A DNA stretch of 54,622 nt from a beta proteobacterium AAP65. Its GTDB lineage: Bacteria > Pseudomonadota > Gammaproteobacteria > Burkholderiales > Burkholderiaceae_C. Positions 43,800 through 54,622 of this stretch are shown in pieces. Each line of letters opens with the position of its first letter. Position 1 is the first letter of the stretch. The notes under the pieces were generated by a model, which worked only from the letters and a program-made list of their open reading frames with translations, ran no database searches and was not told the origin of the DNA. Both the position numbers and the translations under genes were made by a program. Where the stretch lies: positions 1-54,622 of the forward strand of contig LJHW01000013.1 of the NCBI GenBank assembly GCA_001295865.1, given 5' to 3'.

Positions 43800-44588
43800 T
43801 CAGCTGCGGCGGCGGAACACCAGCCGGTCGGCGCTGGACGCGGCTTTGTCGAAGTTGTAGCCCTCGGCGTCGAAGGCCTGCAGCGCCTTGACGCTGCGCA
43901 CACGTTGTTCGATGGCGTACCGCGCCATCAGCCCGCGCGCCTTCTTCGCGAAGAAGCTGATGATGCGCGGTTCGCCCCCGTCGGCTTCACGCACCTCTTC
44001 GAACACACATTCCACGACACGTGCGCGCAGCGCGGGGCGCAAGGCCACGCGTGAGTACTCCTGCGAGGCCAGGTTCACGACCACAGGCTTGTCTTCCTCG
44101 GCCTGCAGCGCGTTCAGGTGCTCGGCCACGGTGTCGCCCCAATAGCCGTAGAGGTCTTTGGCGCTGGCGGTCTTCAGCGCCGTGCCCATCTCCAGCCGGT
44201 AGGGCTGCAGCAGGTCCAGCGGGCGCAGCGCGCCGTACAGCCCCGAGAGGATGACCAGGTGCTGCTGCGCCCAGGTGAAGTCGGCCGTGCCCAGCGTGGC
44301 GGCCTGCAGGCCGTCGTAGACATCACCGGCAAAAGCCAGCACCGCGGGTTTGCTGTTCGCCGGCGTGGCCTGCGGCTGCCAGGCGGCGTAACGCGCCACG
44401 TTGAGCGTGGCAAGTTTGTCCGACAGGTCCATCAGCGCCGCCACCTGCGTGGCGCTTTGGCCGCGCAGCACTTCGATGAGGCCCGCGGCCTGCGCGGTGA
44501 ACAGCGGCTCGGTGGCGCGGCGGCGCAGCGGCGCGGGCACCGGGGTGTCGTAGTCCAGGGTCTTGGCGGGTGAGATCAGGAAGAGCAT
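43800..44588 (-). CDS. yaaA: Peroxide stress protein YaaA (DUF328)
   Basis: A 262-residue protein beginning MLFLISPAKTLDY, the invariant start of the family (E. coli 258 aa). Other signatures are LSGLYGALRPLD, PYRLEMGT, VNLASQEY and ISFFAKKARGLMARY. In E. coli YaaA lowers intracellular free iron during H2O2 stress and binds DNA. It is an isolated gene 46 nt upstream of the prolyl-hydroxylase gene on the same strand. Confidence 0.95.
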   Translation of the reverse strand: MLFLISPAKTLDYDTPVPAPLRRRATEPLFTAQAAGLIEVLRGQSATQVAALMDLSDKLATLNVARYAAWQPQATPANSKPAVLAFAGDVYDGLQAATLGTADFTWAQQHLVILSGLYGALRPLDLLQPYRLEMGTALKTASAKDLYGYWGDTVAEHLNALQAEEDKPVVVNLASQEYSRVALRPALRARVVECVFEEVREADGGEPRIISFFAKKARGLMARYAIEQRVRSVKALQAFDAEGYNFDKAASSADRLVFRRRS

Positions 44589-44633
44589 GGGGCGGGCGGT
44601 GCGCCCGGCAGGCCGGGCTGACAAAAAGGGAAG

Positions 44634-45338
44634 TCAGTGCGCGTCGTCAGACGCCGCCGCCGCGCCCATGGCCGCGCGCCAGGTGCGCTGCGGGATGTGG
44701 CTGCGCAGGCGGTGCAGCGCGCAGTCGATCAGCGCCGGGTGCAGCACGTGGCCCACGCCTTTGGCGATGTCGAGCGTGGCGTCGCCGTCCAGCTGCGCCA
44801 GGTGGCCCAGCGCCTGGCGCGAGCCTTCGGCCGGGATCACGTCGTCGTCGGCGCCGTGGAAGAGGTGCAGCGTGCTCAGCCGCGGCGCGGCCTCGGGCGG
44901 GCGCGTGAGGCAGCCGCCGAAGGCCAGCACACGCCCTGCAATGCCGTCGTGCTGCAGCGCCAGCGCCAGCGACAACACCGCCCCTTGCGAGAAGCCGCCC
45001 AGCGCCGTGGCCTCGGGCGCGACCCCCAGGCGCTGCTGCTGCGCGCGCACCCAATCGTGCAGGCCGGGCAGCGCTGCATCCACACGCTGCGGCCAGTTCT
45101 CCGCCGTCAGGCCGGCCACCGCGTACCACTGGCGCGCGGCAGCGGCGCCGGGGCTGCCATCGGCCTGTTCATGCGGCAGCGGCGCATCGGGCGCGAGCAC
45201 GGCCGATGACGGGAAGGCCGCGCGAAGGGCCTGCGCCAGCGGCGCCATGTCGGCCCCGCTGCCGCCCCAGCCGTGCAGCAGCAGCAGCAGTTGTGCGGGC
45301 GGCCCTTCAGCGGGCAGCCATTCCAGGGTGTGTTGCAT
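44634..45338 (-). CDS. Phospholipase/carboxylesterase-family esterase (YpfH-like)
   Basis: A 234-residue alpha/beta hydrolase. It has the LLLLHGWGGSGADM oxyanion region, nucleophile Ser in GGFSQGA, Asp in HGADDDVIP and His in GVGHVLHP. Size and motifs match the esterase YpfH/acyl-protein thioesterase family. The ATG at 45338 was chosen (MQHTLEWLPAEG); a Met three codons upstream is possible. The open frame continues far upstream, antisense to the GGDEF gene, but with no coding features. Confidence 0.88.
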   Translation of the reverse strand: MQHTLEWLPAEGPPAQLLLLLHGWGGSGADMAPLAQALRAAFPSSAVLAPDAPLPHEQADGSPGAAAARQWYAVAGLTAENWPQRVDAALPGLHDWVRAQQQRLGVAPEATALGGFSQGAVLSLALALQHDGIAGRVLAFGGCLTRPPEAAPRLSTLHLFHGADDDVIPAEGSRQALGHLAQLDGDATLDIAKGVGHVLHPALIDCALHRLRSHIPQRTWRAAMGAAAASDDAH

Positions 45339-45530
45339 GCCACGCATTGTCGCCGTGCGCGCAGCGCCAGGCCGGGCCGAGGCTTTGGCGTGTGTTCGGT
45401 CCCGCACAATGGCCGCTCGCCCAGAGCACGGTGCCCACCAGGCCCCAGGGTGCTTGTCCCGCACGAGGCGAGCCGCAGCCGCCGGCCCCTGCACACCACC
45501 ACCTTGTTGAAGCCCCTCGCCCCCCTGTTG

Positions 45531-48500
45531 ATGCCCCTGCGCCACCTGGGCAGCCTGCACCGACACCACCGCGCGGGCGGCCCCCACGGGCTGGTGGCCA
45601 CCGCCCTGTGGGGCCTGGCGGTCTTGCTGGCCCTGCCGGCCTGGGCACAGACCGAGCGTTGGCAGGGCTGGAAGACCGACCTCTTCCACCACATCGGCAC
45701 CGCCCACGGGCTGCCCAATGGCGTGAGCACGGCCGTGACCCAGGACGCCCAGGGCTACATCTGGGTGGGCACGATGGGCGGCGTGGCGCGCTGGGACGGC
45801 TACCAGGCGCTGGCCTACACCCACGACCCCGCGCAGCCGAGCCTCTTGCCCGACAACGTGGTGCAGACCCTGTTCCGCGACGCCCGCGGCCGCGTCTGGG
45901 TGGGCACGAACTCGGCAGGCCTGGTGGCCCTGCCGGGCCCGCACGGCCCGGCGCAGCACATCGGCGTGGGGCCCCAGGGCCTGCAACACGGCAGCGTGCG
46001 CGCCATCGCCGACGACGGCGCCGGCGGCCTGTGGGTGGGCACCGATGCCGGGCTCGACCACGTCAACCCACGTGCCGGCACCGTGAGCCGCATCGGCATC
46101 GGCCCCCAGGCCGGCAGCGCGCTGGGGGGCGGTGCGGCCGTGAGCCTGCTGCGCGACCGCCGCGGCCGGCTTTGGGTGGGCACCGACACGGGCCTGTTCA
46201 TGCGCGCGCCCGGGCAGGCGGCTTTTGTGGAAGTGGCCCTGCCGCTGCGGCCGGTGGGCGCAGAAGGCAGCGTCGACGACGCCGGGCGCGTGCCCCGGCC
46301 CGATGTGCTGCTGGAAGACAGCGCCGGCCGGCTGTGGGTGGGCACCAACCGCCACGGCGTGTTGGTGCGTGACAGCGACGACGCGCCTTGGCGGGCCGTG
46401 ATGGAAACGCAGCCGGTCGACCCGGGCCAGTCGCTGCGCTCGTACCGCGTGCTGTCGATGGTGGAAGCCCGGCCGGGTGAGGTGTGGGCCGGCACGCAGG
46501 GCCGCGGCATCGTCGCCATCGATGCAGGCACCGGCCGCACGCGCCGGCTCAGCCACCAGGCCCTGCAGCCCGACACCCTGCCCGACAACCACGTGCGCGC
46601 CATGTACCGCGACGATGCCGGGCTCGTGTGGGTGGCCACCTATGGCGGTCTGGCGCGCATGGACCCGCACGCAGAAGCGGTTCTGAACATCACGCCCGGC
46701 GGGCTCGATGACGCGGCGGAACGGCCCAACATCGGTTATGCCTCCATCCTGGCGCACAGCGACGGCCGCATCTGGGTGGGCACCCAGGCCCATGGCGTGG
46801 AGATCCTCGACCCCGACAGCGGGCAGCGCCAGGCCCTGCGGCCCGATGGCCGCAGCCCCGCCTCGGCGTTGCCCCCCGACCCTGCGGTGGGCCTGGCCGA
46901 GAGCACGGACGGCAGCGTCTTCATCGGCACCTTCAGCGGCCTCTACCGTGCCCACGCGCCCGCCGGCAGCCGGCCGCGGGTGGGCCGCGTCACGTGGCCC
47001 GGGCGCGCGGCCGTACAGGGCGTGGGGCCGGTGCTGCGCGATGGCACACGGTTGTGGATAGGCGGGCTCACCGACGGCCTCTGGCAGATGGACCTGGCCA
47101 GCGGCCAGGTGCGCCACGTGCTGAACCGCCCGGCAGAGACCTTGAGCGACCACCGCCTCAGTGCGCTGGCCCTGGGCCGCGACGGCGCCTTGTGGATAGG
47201 CACACGCAACGGCCTGAACCGCCTCGACGCCACCAGCGGACAGGTGCAGAAGATACGGGCCGACGGGGCCGGCGAGGGCCGGCTGGCCGGCGGCTTCATC
47301 GCGGCCCTGCTGGTCGACCGCGACGGGCGCCTGTGGGTGGCCAGCTACGGCGGCGGCCTGCACCGCCTGGAGCGCGGTGGCGACGGCCGGCAGCCCGCCT
47401 TCTTCAGCCGTGTGACCGCCGCTGACGGCCTGCCCGACAACAACGTCAACGCGGTGCTGCAGGACGACGCCGGGCGCCTGTGGGTCAGCACCGACAGCGG
47501 GCTGGCGGTGGTCGACCCGCAGACCCTGAAAGCACGCCCGCTGCGCCGCGCCGAAGGTGTTGCGCACAAGGTCTACTGGACCGACTCGGCTGCACGCACC
47601 GCGCGCGGCGAATTGCTCTTCGGCGCCACCGGCGGCTTCAGCGTCGTGCAGCCGGCGCTGCTGCGGGCCTGGCAGCACCGCCCGGCCGTGGTGGTGACAG
47701 GCCTGCGCGTGAACGGGCGCCCCGCCGAGCTGCCGGCCTCGGGCGCGGCCCTGGCTCTCGGGCCGCAGCCGCACCGGCTGGAGGTGGAGTACGCGGCGCT
47801 CGACCACTCGGCCCCCGAACGCAACCACTACGCCCACCGGCTGCAAGGCCTGGACGACGACTGGGTGAGCACCCCGGCCACGCGCCGCGTGGCCACCTAC
47901 AGCAACCTGCTCCCGGGCGAGTACCGGCTGCTGATGCGCGGCAGCAACCGCGATGGTGTGTTCAACGAACAGCCGGCCACGCTGGCCCTGCGCGTGCTGC
48001 CGGCCTGGCACCAGACGCTGTGGTTCCGCCTGCTGTCGGGCCTGGCGCTGCTGGGGCTGGTGTACGCGCTGGTGCATGCCCGCACGCGGGTGCTGCAGGC
48101 GCGGCGCGTGCAGCTGCAGCGCCTGGTGGACGAACGCACGCTGGAACTGCAGGCGCTCTCGCAGGCCCTGAGCGAAAAGAGCCGCGCGCTGGAAGAAAAG
48201 TCGCGTGTGCTCGAACGCGCCAGCATCAGCGACCCGCTGACGGGCCTGCACAACCGCCGCTTCCTGACCGAACACATCGAGGCGGCACTGGCCGCCAGCC
48301 TGCGCCGCGCCGCGCCGCCTGCCGTGCCCTCCAGCGGCGAGGGCCGCGCGGCTGGAGCCGCCGATACCGACACGCTCTTCTTTCTCATCGACGTCGACCA
48401 CTTCAAGCAGGTGAACGACGTGCACGGCCACGCCGCCGGCGATGCCGTGCTGGTGCAACTGGCACAGCGCCTGAAGCTCGTGATGCGCGAGAGCGACGAG

Positions 48501-48920
48501 CTCGTGCGCTGGGGCGGTGAGGAGTTCCTCGCCGTGGCGCGCGACACCGACCGCGCCCGCGCCGACGAACTGGCCGAACGCATCCGCGCCGGTGTGGCCG
48601 AGGCACCCTTCCGCCTGCCCGACGGCCGCGCGCTGGCCTTGAGCTGCTCGATTGGCCACGCCTGCTGGCCCTTCATCGCCGCGCACCCGCAGGCGCTGGA
48701 CTGGAACGGTGTGGTCAACGTGGCCGACATGGGCCTGCTCGCGGCCAAACGCCTGGGGCGCAACGCCTGGGTGGGCCTGCACGCCAGCGCCGACACACCG
48801 CACACCACGCTGGCGGCCCTGGTGCGCGCGATGCCGCAGCAGGCCGTGCAGCAGGGCCGCCTGCGGCTGAGCAGCAACCGCGACACCGGCGCTGCGGCAC
48901 GGGCGCTGAGCCAGGCCTGA
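45531..48920 (+). CDS. Beta-propeller sensor diguanylate cyclase (reg_prop, Y_Y_Y, GGDEF)
   Basis: A 1129-residue inner-membrane signalling protein. A basic N-terminus and signal sequence end near LPAWAQ. About twelve two-component-regulator-propeller repeats follow (pattern GxIWVGTxxGGVxRWD, e.g. YIWVGTMGGVARWDGY), then the Y_Y_Y domain (LPGEYRLLMRGSNRDG). Next come one transmembrane helix (LLSGLALLGLVYALVHA), a coiled coil (RTLELQALSQALSEKSRALE) and a GGDEF domain. The active-site loop reads GGEEF, with DxLTGLHNRRF and DVDHFKQVND, so it should make c-di-GMP. A periplasmic ligand, possibly a glycan, would drive it. The ATG at 45531 is the best of several starts. Confidence 0.88.
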   Translation: MPLRHLGSLHRHHRAGGPHGLVATALWGLAVLLALPAWAQTERWQGWKTDLFHHIGTAHGLPNGVSTAVTQDAQGYIWVGTMGGVARWDGYQALAYTHDPAQPSLLPDNVVQTLFRDARGRVWVGTNSAGLVALPGPHGPAQHIGVGPQGLQHGSVRAIADDGAGGLWVGTDAGLDHVNPRAGTVSRIGIGPQAGSALGGGAAVSLLRDRRGRLWVGTDTGLFMRAPGQAAFVEVALPLRPVGAEGSVDDAGRVPRPDVLLEDSAGRLWVGTNRHGVLVRDSDDAPWRAVMETQPVDPGQSLRSYRVLSMVEARPGEVWAGTQGRGIVAIDAGTGRTRRLSHQALQPDTLPDNHVRAMYRDDAGLVWVATYGGLARMDPHAEAVLNITPGGLDDAAERPNIGYASILAHSDGRIWVGTQAHGVEILDPDSGQRQALRPDGRSPASALPPDPAVGLAESTDGSVFIGTFSGLYRAHAPAGSRPRVGRVTWPGRAAVQGVGPVLRDGTRLWIGGLTDGLWQMDLASGQVRHVLNRPAETLSDHRLSALALGRDGALWIGTRNGLNRLDATSGQVQKIRADGAGEGRLAGGFIAALLVDRDGRLWVASYGGGLHRLERGGDGRQPAFFSRVTAADGLPDNNVNAVLQDDAGRLWVSTDSGLAVVDPQTLKARPLRRAEGVAHKVYWTDSAARTARGELLFGATGGFSVVQPALLRAWQHRPAVVVTGLRVNGRPAELPASGAALALGPQPHRLEVEYAALDHSAPERNHYAHRLQGLDDDWVSTPATRRVATYSNLLPGEYRLLMRGSNRDGVFNEQPATLALRVLPAWHQTLWFRLLSGLALLGLVYALVHARTRVLQARRVQLQRLVDERTLELQALSQALSEKSRALEEKSRVLERASISDPLTGLHNRRFLTEHIEAALAASLRRAAPPAVPSSGEGRAAGAADTDTLFFLIDVDHFKQVNDVHGHAAGDAVLVQLAQRLKLVMRESDELVRWGGEEFLAVARDTDRARADELAERIRAGVAEAPFRLPDGRALALSCSIGHACWPFIAAHPQALDWNGVVNVADMGLLAAKRLGRNAWVGLHASADTPHTTLAALVRAMPQQAVQQGRLRLSSNRDTGAAARALSQA

Positions 48921-48930
48921 GCAGCCCCGG

Positions 48931-52371
<3,441 letters not shown>

Positions 52372-53803
52372 GGCAGGGCGTAACTGGCATCGGGCTCACG
52401 GGCCCGCGGGGGGTGCGGCGCGCGCGCTGCGTCAGGCGGGCGCCGGGCGCGTGGCGCGGCGGGCGGTACCGGCGGGTAGGACGGCGCTGCAGGGGCCGCC
52501 TGGGGCCCGAGCAGGTTGTCCAGCGGGCTGCGCACCGCGCCCCCGCCCAGGCGCAACACGTGGGTGTAGATCATGGTGGTGCTGACATCGGCGTGGCCCA
52601 GCAGCTCTTGCACGGTGCGGATGTCGTAGCCCGACTGCAGCAGATGGGTGGCGAAGGAGTGGCGCAGCGTGTGCGGTGTGGCCGGCTTGTCGATGCCCGC
52701 CTGCTCGAGCGCGCGGCGGAACACGCGCTGGAAGCTCTGGTCGTGCACGTGGTGGCGGCGCTCGCCGGCGCCGCGCGGGTCTTGCGAAGGCTGCGAACCC
52801 GGGAAGACCCAGAACCACGACCACGACAGGCCGGCGCGCGGGTACTTGCGCTCCAAGGCATGCGGCAGTTGCACCGGTGCCGCGCCAGCGTCACGGTCGG
52901 CCTGCCACAGCGTACGCACGCGGTCGAGTTGCTCACGCAGCGGCGCTTCCAGCGCTGAGGGCAGCATCACGAGACGGTCGTTCGCACCCTTGCCTTCCCG
53001 CACGATGATGGCGCGCTGGCGGAAATCGATGTCCTTCACGCGCAGCCGCAGCCCTTCCATCAGGCGCATACCGGTGCCGTAAAGCAGGCGGCCGAAGAGC
53101 CCGTGCGCGGCGTAGAACGAAGGCCCACCGGGCGGTGCTTCACGCTGCTGCTGGTCGAGCTGGGCCAGCAGACGCTGCACCTCGTCGGGCGCCAGCACCA
53201 CGGGCAGGCGGCGCTGCTGCTGCGGCCGGCCGATGTCGTCCATCCAGGGCACGGGCGTGTTCAGCACCTTCTGGTAGAGAAACAACAAGGCCGACAAGGC
53301 CTGCCGGTGCGTGGAGGGCGAGACGTTGCGCTCGGTGGCCAGCCAGCCGAGGAAAGCCTCGATCTCGGGTTGTGCCAGTTCGAGCGGATGGCGCAACTCG
53401 TGGAAGCGCACGAAAGAGCGCACCCAGCGCACATAGACCTCTTCGGTGCGCAGGCTGTAATGGCGGTAGCGCACCTGGGCGCGCACGGCGTCGAGCAGGC
53501 GGGGTGGCTGGTCGGCTTGGAAGCCGGGGGGCCAGGCCAGGGGTGGGGGCGCCCCGGTTTGCTGCCGAGTGCCCGGCATGGCCGCCCCAGCCGATGCCGG
53601 CCCAGACGGCGCAGCGCGGCCTGCGGACGGTAGCTTCACGCCTTGTGGAACGGCGCTGCGGGAAAACTGGGGCTTGGGCAGGGGCATGGGCAACTCCGGG
53701 GCGGTCGTCAAGCCAGACATCACAAATGGGCCTGGCACCTGTGTGCGCAAAGCGCGGGTGGGGTGAAGTGACAGCGCACAAGAGGGGCCAGTTGTGCGTC
53801 TGA

Positions 53804-53819
53804 GCCGGTGCGCACCGGC
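53804..53819. repeat. Perfect 16-bp palindrome in intI leader
   Basis: GCCGGTGCGCACCGGC, flanked by TGA and TCA-type complementary bases (TGAGCC...GGCTCA, 53801-53827). It lies between the LexA box and the intI start and would form a stable hairpin in the intI mRNA leader, or serve as a second regulator site. Confidence 0.5.
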
Positions 53820-53830
53820 ATGGCTCAATG

Positions 53831-53846
53831 CTGTATATTTATACAG
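53831..53846. promoter_or_regulatory. LexA (SOS) box upstream of intI-dnaE2
   Basis: CTGTATATTTATACAG is a perfect CTGT-N8-ACAG dyad and nearly the ideal E. coli LexA site. Its AT-rich centre reads TATAAATATA on the intI strand, so it probably overlaps the -10 region of the intI promoter. LexA control of integron integrases and of dnaE2 is established in other proteobacteria; here one site would serve both genes. Confidence 0.88.
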
Positions 53847-53910
53847 CCTTTTGAGCGGCTAGTGGGTCTGCTGGCCCACTTGAGGCGCCCAAGCCTCACC
53901 TGGCGCGCTG

Positions 53911-53935
53911 GGCTGGGCTGGGCTGGGCTGGGCTG
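53911..53935. repeat. GGCTG pentanucleotide tandem repeat
   Basis: Five perfect GGCTG units in the 271-nt region (53847-54117) between intI and the divergent 119-residue ORF. Besides this repeat the region has a 12-bp palindrome CCTTGGCCAAGG (53983-53994) and no recognisable gene. A slippage-prone tract here could alter promoter spacing. Confidence 0.85.
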
Positions 53936-54117
53936 AGTTGTGTCGCGTTTTGCCGGACCACCGGGTCGCCCTCGCTGCGGGACCTTGGCCAAGGCAACTT
54001 GGCGCGAGGCAGTGCGCACAGAGCGCCTCAGGCCTTGGTTTCGAGCTTGGGGCTGGGTCTTGGAGATCGGTATGGCGTGGCGCCATTCCACGCAAGCGAA
54101 CAAGGAGGAACCGACAG

Positions 54118-54477
54118 ATGAAACCGGTGCCCGGCACAGAAGCGGCCTCGATGCGTGTACTCAAGAAACTGCCCGTGACCGCGCGCGGCGCGCTGCGACT
54201 TGCCGCAGAGTTCGGTACCGCTCTGGTGTGCGTGCGGCACCGCGTCGACGACAGCGGGGCCTTTCGCTACACCACGGTGGAATTGCTGATCAGCAAGACG
54301 CCGATCCAGGCGCGACAGGAGACACGGGTGTATGTTCGCATCGGCGCCAGAGAACTGGGCCTGCAAAGTCTTGCGCGGCGGGTGGGCGCAGAGTGGGACG
54401 GCCGACAGCGGCTGTGGCTGATGCCGAAACGGTTGGCGAATCTGCTGAAACTGCAAGCACGCATCGTGGCAAAGTAG
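54118..54477 (+). CDS. Small basic protein beside integron integrase, unknown function
   Basis: A 119-residue protein with a near-perfect Shine-Dalgarno (AAGGAGG at 54102-54108, 9 nt before the ATG). No signal peptide or membrane helix. It is Arg/Leu-rich, with a middle block TTVELLISKTPIQARQETRV and a C-terminal block GAEWDGRQRLWLMPKRLANL. From memory, short proteins with this GxxWDxxxRLW pattern are frequent beside transposases and recombinases in Proteobacteria, without known function. It is divergent from intI. An attC-like site begins 8 nt after the stop, so it may be the first gene cassette; but no GTTRRRY core site was found upstream, so it could instead be a fixed gene between intI and attI. 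Confidence 0.75.
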   Translation: MKPVPGTEAASMRVLKKLPVTARGALRLAAEFGTALVCVRHRVDDSGAFRYTTVELLISKTPIQARQETRVYVRIGARELGLQSLARRVGAEWDGRQRLWLMPKRLANLLKLQARIVAK

Positions 54478-54503
54478 ATAGATGCGTCCAACGCATCTAT
54501 CTA
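54475..54503. repeat. 29-bp hairpin with perfect 13-bp arms at ORF stop codon
   Basis: The arm 54475-54487 begins with the TAG stop of the 119-residue ORF and pairs perfectly with 54491-54503 around a CCA loop. It is AT-richer than the surroundings and has no T-tract. It could be a terminator or part of the folded attC-like site that overlaps it. Confidence 0.7.
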
Positions 54504-54573
54504 CCCTGCACCACCGCTGGTCACATGTGGATGCCGGTGGGGACTTGGGCTTGGGGTAGAAAACACGTTAGGC
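54486..54573 (+). other. attC/attI-like integron recombination site
   Basis: GTCCAAC (54486-54492) fits the R'' consensus RYYYAAC and GTTAGGC (54567-54573) fits the R' consensus GTTRRRY exactly. Between them CTACCC pairs with GGGTAG as L''/L', leaving 7-8 nt spacers. CCACCG further pairs with CGGTGG inside. At 88 bp it is within attC size. R'' and R' complement at five of seven positions. Alternatively only GTTAGGC is real and belongs to attI. The cassette array would begin at 54568 and the window ends 49 nt past the core. Confidence 0.55.
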
Positions 54574-54622
54574 CTCACCAAAACTACCTATACGCTCCCC
54601 CGTCAAAACAGCCGGTTCGCAG

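Noticed and set aside
53847..54117. attI site directly beside the intI 5' end
   Set aside because: Every GTT on the plus strand and AAC on the complement was inspected; none is followed or preceded by the RRRY/RYYY core.

Overview
The window is very GC-rich, densely coded chromosomal DNA that looks like a motile betaproteobacterium of the order Burkholderiales (Rubrivivax/Leptothrix/Ideonella-like by gene content; species not determined). Reasons: a fliC-D-S-T / fliE / fliFGHIJK / fliLMNOPQR flagellar layout, a Bug-type periplasmic binding protein, a branched-chain-amino-acid-type ABC operon beside aromatic catabolism, an EgtB-like enzyme, and E. coli-type LexA and sigma-28 signals. No rRNA, tRNA or CRISPR array was seen.

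Layout. (1) 1-10.5 kb, housekeeping and assorted enzymes: ComEA-like helix-hairpin-helix protein, patatin lipase, small exported basic protein, replicative polymerase dnaE, alpha/beta hydrolase, family 2 glycosyltransferase, and an egtB-like gene overlapping a PLP dehydratase. (2) 10.5-28.1 kb, flagellar block: two flagellins, cap protein fliD, chaperones fliS and fliT, PilZ brake ycgR, fliE on the opposite strand, then two long operons fliFGHIJK and fliLMNOPQR. Sigma-28-like promoters precede fliC, fliD and fliS. A second shared motif, CTTAAG-N18/N17-AACAATG, precedes both fliF and fliL. (3) 28.1-39.5 kb, a probable aromatic-acid uptake and catabolism island: a liv-type ABC transporter whose last ATPase gene is fused in frame to an aldehyde dehydrogenase, an AraC regulator, a Bug solute-binding protein, a benzoylformate-decarboxylase-like enzyme and a divergent amidohydrolase. 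(4) 39.5-48.9 kb: NAD(P)-binding protein, MBL/beta-CASP nuclease, MgtC/DUF4010 membrane protein, prolyl-4-hydroxylase-like protein, YaaA, an esterase, and a large beta-propeller/GGDEF signalling protein. (5) 48.9 kb to the end, an SOS/integron locus: dnaE2 (error-prone polymerase) is preceded by, and overlaps by 40 nt, an integron integrase gene. A perfect CTGT-N8-ACAG LexA box lies upstream of the integrase. Beyond it are a 119-residue ORF and an attC/attI-like recombination site 49 bp before the window ends.

The most interesting candidate system is this last locus. An integron integrase and the mutagenic polymerase DnaE2 appear to form one LexA-controlled, translationally coupled unit, with intI in the place where imuA-imuB usually precede dnaE2. 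DNA damage would then induce cassette shuffling and mutagenic repair together. Next are the livF-aldehyde dehydrogenase fusion, and a pair of inverted, covarying structured repeats between the binding-protein and permease genes of the ABC operon.

All calls come from reading the sequence and from memory of protein families; no database search was run. Start codons were moved from the longest open frame where a Shine-Dalgarno, an ATGA overlap, a signal peptide or family length argued for it.
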